Shown in pieces: positions 31,050-32,594 of a DNA stretch of 32,594 bases. Source of the DNA: Bacillus mobilis (GTDB taxonomy: Bacteria > Bacillota > Bacilli > Bacillales > Bacillaceae_G); assembly GCF_001884045.1 (NCBI RefSeq), contig NZ_MACF01000135.1:1-32594 (forward strand). The letters run 5' to 3'. A program made the position numbers and the translations under genes. The notes under the pieces were generated by a model that worked only from the letters and a program-made list of their open reading frames with translations, was not told where the DNA came from and searched no databases. The number at the start of each line of letters is the position of its first letter. The stretch's first letter is position 1.

Positions 31050-32360
31050 ATGAATATTTGGGCTTGGATTGGGATATTAGGAATTTTAATTACCGCACCT
31101 TTGCCTTTACTAAAAAAAGAGAACAGGACAAAAGAGGAAATTAGAAAAGTTATTGTGACATTAGTTATTGTGCTAACAATTATCATTGCGGTTTTATTTT
31201 TCAATGTAAATTATTTACTTGCAGTTGTGGTTGGTTTTATTGCAATGATTGTATTCGATAAAAAAACATATACAAAGAAGAGATTACTGATTTATGGTTC
31301 GATTATTCTTATGTTAGGAATTGCAGGCTACTCTATATTCCGAGACAATCCTGATTACGTTTTGAACCATTTGAAAGACAATCCGCAAACAACATCTTTT
31401 TACTTGGCGGAAAATGGTGTTGAATTAATTACTTATCAATCAGATGTCGTTCGACCATTAGCAAGCACAGTGAAGATGCTAATAGCTGTAGAATATGCGA
31501 TGCAGGTTGATGCAGGCTTGTTAGATAAAGATAGCACTGTGTCGCTTGATGAATTAACCCGTTATTATTTAAAAGGTACGGATGGTAATGCACATGAAGA
31601 GTGGCTGAAATCGATAGATAGTGAAAAAAAGGTTAAAAATAATGCAGTAACGCTACATGACGTTGCAAAAGGAATGATCAGCTATAGCTCTAATGCCAAT
31701 ACAGATTATCTTATTGATATGCTTGGCGCAGCAGCTATCAATGAGCGGGCAAAATCCCTTGGACTTACGCAACATGAGGAAGTCTATCCGATTGTAAGTG
31801 CCCTCTTAATTTCAGAGCACTTGAAAAGTGAAGCAACAGAGAACAAAAAATTAGTAAAAGAGCTTGAAGCGATGCCGATTGAGAAATACCGGAACTTAGC
31901 GAAAGATTTAAGTGCGCAAATGAAAAAAGGAACAATCAAAAGTGAAGACTATTCATTTGATTTGTCCTTAGATTTACAAAAAGTATGGTCCGATCGTCTA
32001 ATTGGTGCATCAGCTAATGATTATGGGAAGTTATTAGCTGTTATATCAAATGATCAACTTCCAGTGAAAGCTGCTGAAACAGCAAGGGATTTACTCGAGT
32101 GGCCAATGCAGATGAACGAAGGCAACCATAAGCGTTTTGTTCATCTTGGTGCAAAAGGTGGATCAACTGCATTTATAGCAAATGACGCTTTATACTCAGA
32201 AAATCATAATAGCGATAAGATTGAAATGGTTATCTTAACAGATAAACTAAACTTATGGCATGGAATGCTCATTCGAAACAATTTGAATTCGTTCGAATCA
32301 AAATTACTTGGTAATAAAGACTATCGTCTGAAAGTCCAGAAAGAACTCTCCGAATTGTAA
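31050..32360 (+). CDS. Membrane-anchored serine hydrolase with class A beta-lactamase-like fold
   Basis: A 436-residue protein, start ATG behind AAAGGGGTTGG. N-terminal hydrophobic segments at about 4-20, 34-52, 55-70 and 79-95 anchor it. The outside domain (about 100-436) has the active-site triad of the penicillin-recognising fold: SxxK in ASTVK (Ser139, Lys142), SxN in SYSSNANTD (Ser213, Asn215) and KxG as KGG (Lys369-Gly371). The Glu166-type omega-loop motif ExxLN of true class A lactamases is not seen, so peptidoglycan-peptide or esterase activity is more likely than antibiotic resistance. It is third in the operon with xre and the DERG protein. Confidence 0.8.
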   Translation: MNIWAWIGILGILITAPLPLLKKENRTKEEIRKVIVTLVIVLTIIIAVLFFNVNYLLAVVVGFIAMIVFDKKTYTKKRLLIYGSIILMLGIAGYSIFRDNPDYVLNHLKDNPQTTSFYLAENGVELITYQSDVVRPLASTVKMLIAVEYAMQVDAGLLDKDSTVSLDELTRYYLKGTDGNAHEEWLKSIDSEKKVKNNAVTLHDVAKGMISYSSNANTDYLIDMLGAAAINERAKSLGLTQHEEVYPIVSALLISEHLKSEATENKKLVKELEAMPIEKYRNLAKDLSAQMKKGTIKSEDYSFDLSLDLQKVWSDRLIGASANDYGKLLAVISNDQLPVKAAETARDLLEWPMQMNEGNHKRFVHLGAKGGSTAFIANDALYSENHNSDKIEMVILTDKLNLWHGMLIRNNLNSFESKLLGNKDYRLKVQKELSEL

Positions 32361-32444
32361 TTCATTAAGAAAAGCGATTATTGATTTGAATAACTACCCT
32401 TTTTCATTTTATTTCTTCTAGATCATAAAACTTTACTTTCAAAT

Positions 32445-32501
32445 GAAAAACACCTCCATTGAGTTTACATACTTCGTATGCGAATTCAAGAGGTGTTTTT
32501 T
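32445..32501 (+). terminator. Strong terminator of the xre-hydrolase operon
   Basis: AAAACACCTC pairs with GAGGTGTTTT, with inner TTGA/TCAA and CATAC-TTC-GTATG stems, followed by a T-run. Confidence 0.85.
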
Positions 32502-32529
32502 CATGTACTACATTGCTCATTTAACTAAA

Positions 32530-32594
32530 TAAAGTGAAACTTTAATCAGTGGGGGTTTTCTTCATCCCCCACTGATTATCAGCCCTCACCAATC
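32530..32594. repeat. Interspersed two-hairpin repeat (bcr-type), second copy, cut by window edge
   Basis: AAAGTGAAACTTTAATCAGT and the following hairpin match 30236-30290 almost exactly, in the same orientation. The copy differs after GATTAT and runs off the window. Confidence 0.85.

Noticed and set aside
31050-32360. Annotation as a beta-lactamase
   Set aside because: The SxxK, SxN and KGG motifs fit the fold, but no ExxLN omega-loop Glu and a large membrane region are seen, so antibiotic hydrolysis is not supported.

Overview
The window looks like chromosome of a Bacillus cereus group bacterium (cereus/thuringiensis/anthracis). DNA is AT-rich with strong AGGAGG-type ribosome sites. It carries a CYP102A fused P450-reductase very close to the B. 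cereus CYP102A5 type, a Rap-Phr pair, a YrzF-like kinase, DUF1904/DUF1259 proteins and interspersed hairpin repeats of the kind known in this group (bcr-type). Species attribution is inference from gene content. Most genes are short independent units with their own terminators, typical of accessory chromosome.

Layout. 1-870: remnant of an arsenic operon on the minus strand: intact arsR, then an arsI/cadI-like VOC gene cut after about 39 codons by an IS200/IS605-family element whose TnpB start lies at the window edge. Three ArsR-type operators with the same spacing flank arsR. 1030-2820: small inverted-repeat elements, a GC-rich DinB-like gene that looks foreign, and a small membrane protein. 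2875-5410: a TetR regulator and an SDR/alpha-beta hydrolase fusion, each preceded by the same palindrome. 5541-6935: an M20 amidohydrolase behind a SAM-I (S-box) riboswitch. 7012-10584: an SF1 helicase with a degenerate PLD-like tail, a VOC protein, a membrane protein and a DUF1904 protein. 10640-10693 is a perfect 54-bp palindrome. 11269-13299: YdhR-like monooxygenase, methyltransferase and GNAT acetyltransferase.

13518-19021: a start-less open frame, the CYP102A flavocytochrome P450, a short HU-like C-terminal remnant behind a strong terminator, and a 14-TM DHA2 drug exporter. 19450-23724: a Gly/Pro/Asn/Trp-rich protein, a lipoprotein with seven 13-residue coiled-coil repeats joined to a YwbE-like domain, a DUF1259 protein, small membrane proteins (one too short for ordinary ORF cut-offs) and a YrzF-like kinase. 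24042-25924: a DUF4352-type pseudogene with two lesions, then a lipoprotein. 26169-27379: a Rap TPR regulator overlapping a Phr signal gene whose product ends in YAHGET. 27719-30051: three unrecognised proteins. 30236-32594: an Xre regulator, a small membrane protein and a membrane-anchored penicillin-binding/beta-lactamase-fold hydrolase in one operon, bounded by two copies of a hairpin repeat and preceded by a 58-bp inverted repeat.

The best-supported regulatory units are the rap-phr pair, the S-box amidohydrolase, the TetR palindrome pair and the ArsR operators. I did not find a clear, wholly new multi-gene system. The strongest candidates for something undescribed are the repeat-bounded xre/hydrolase operon, the repeat lipoprotein, and the unexplained palindromes.
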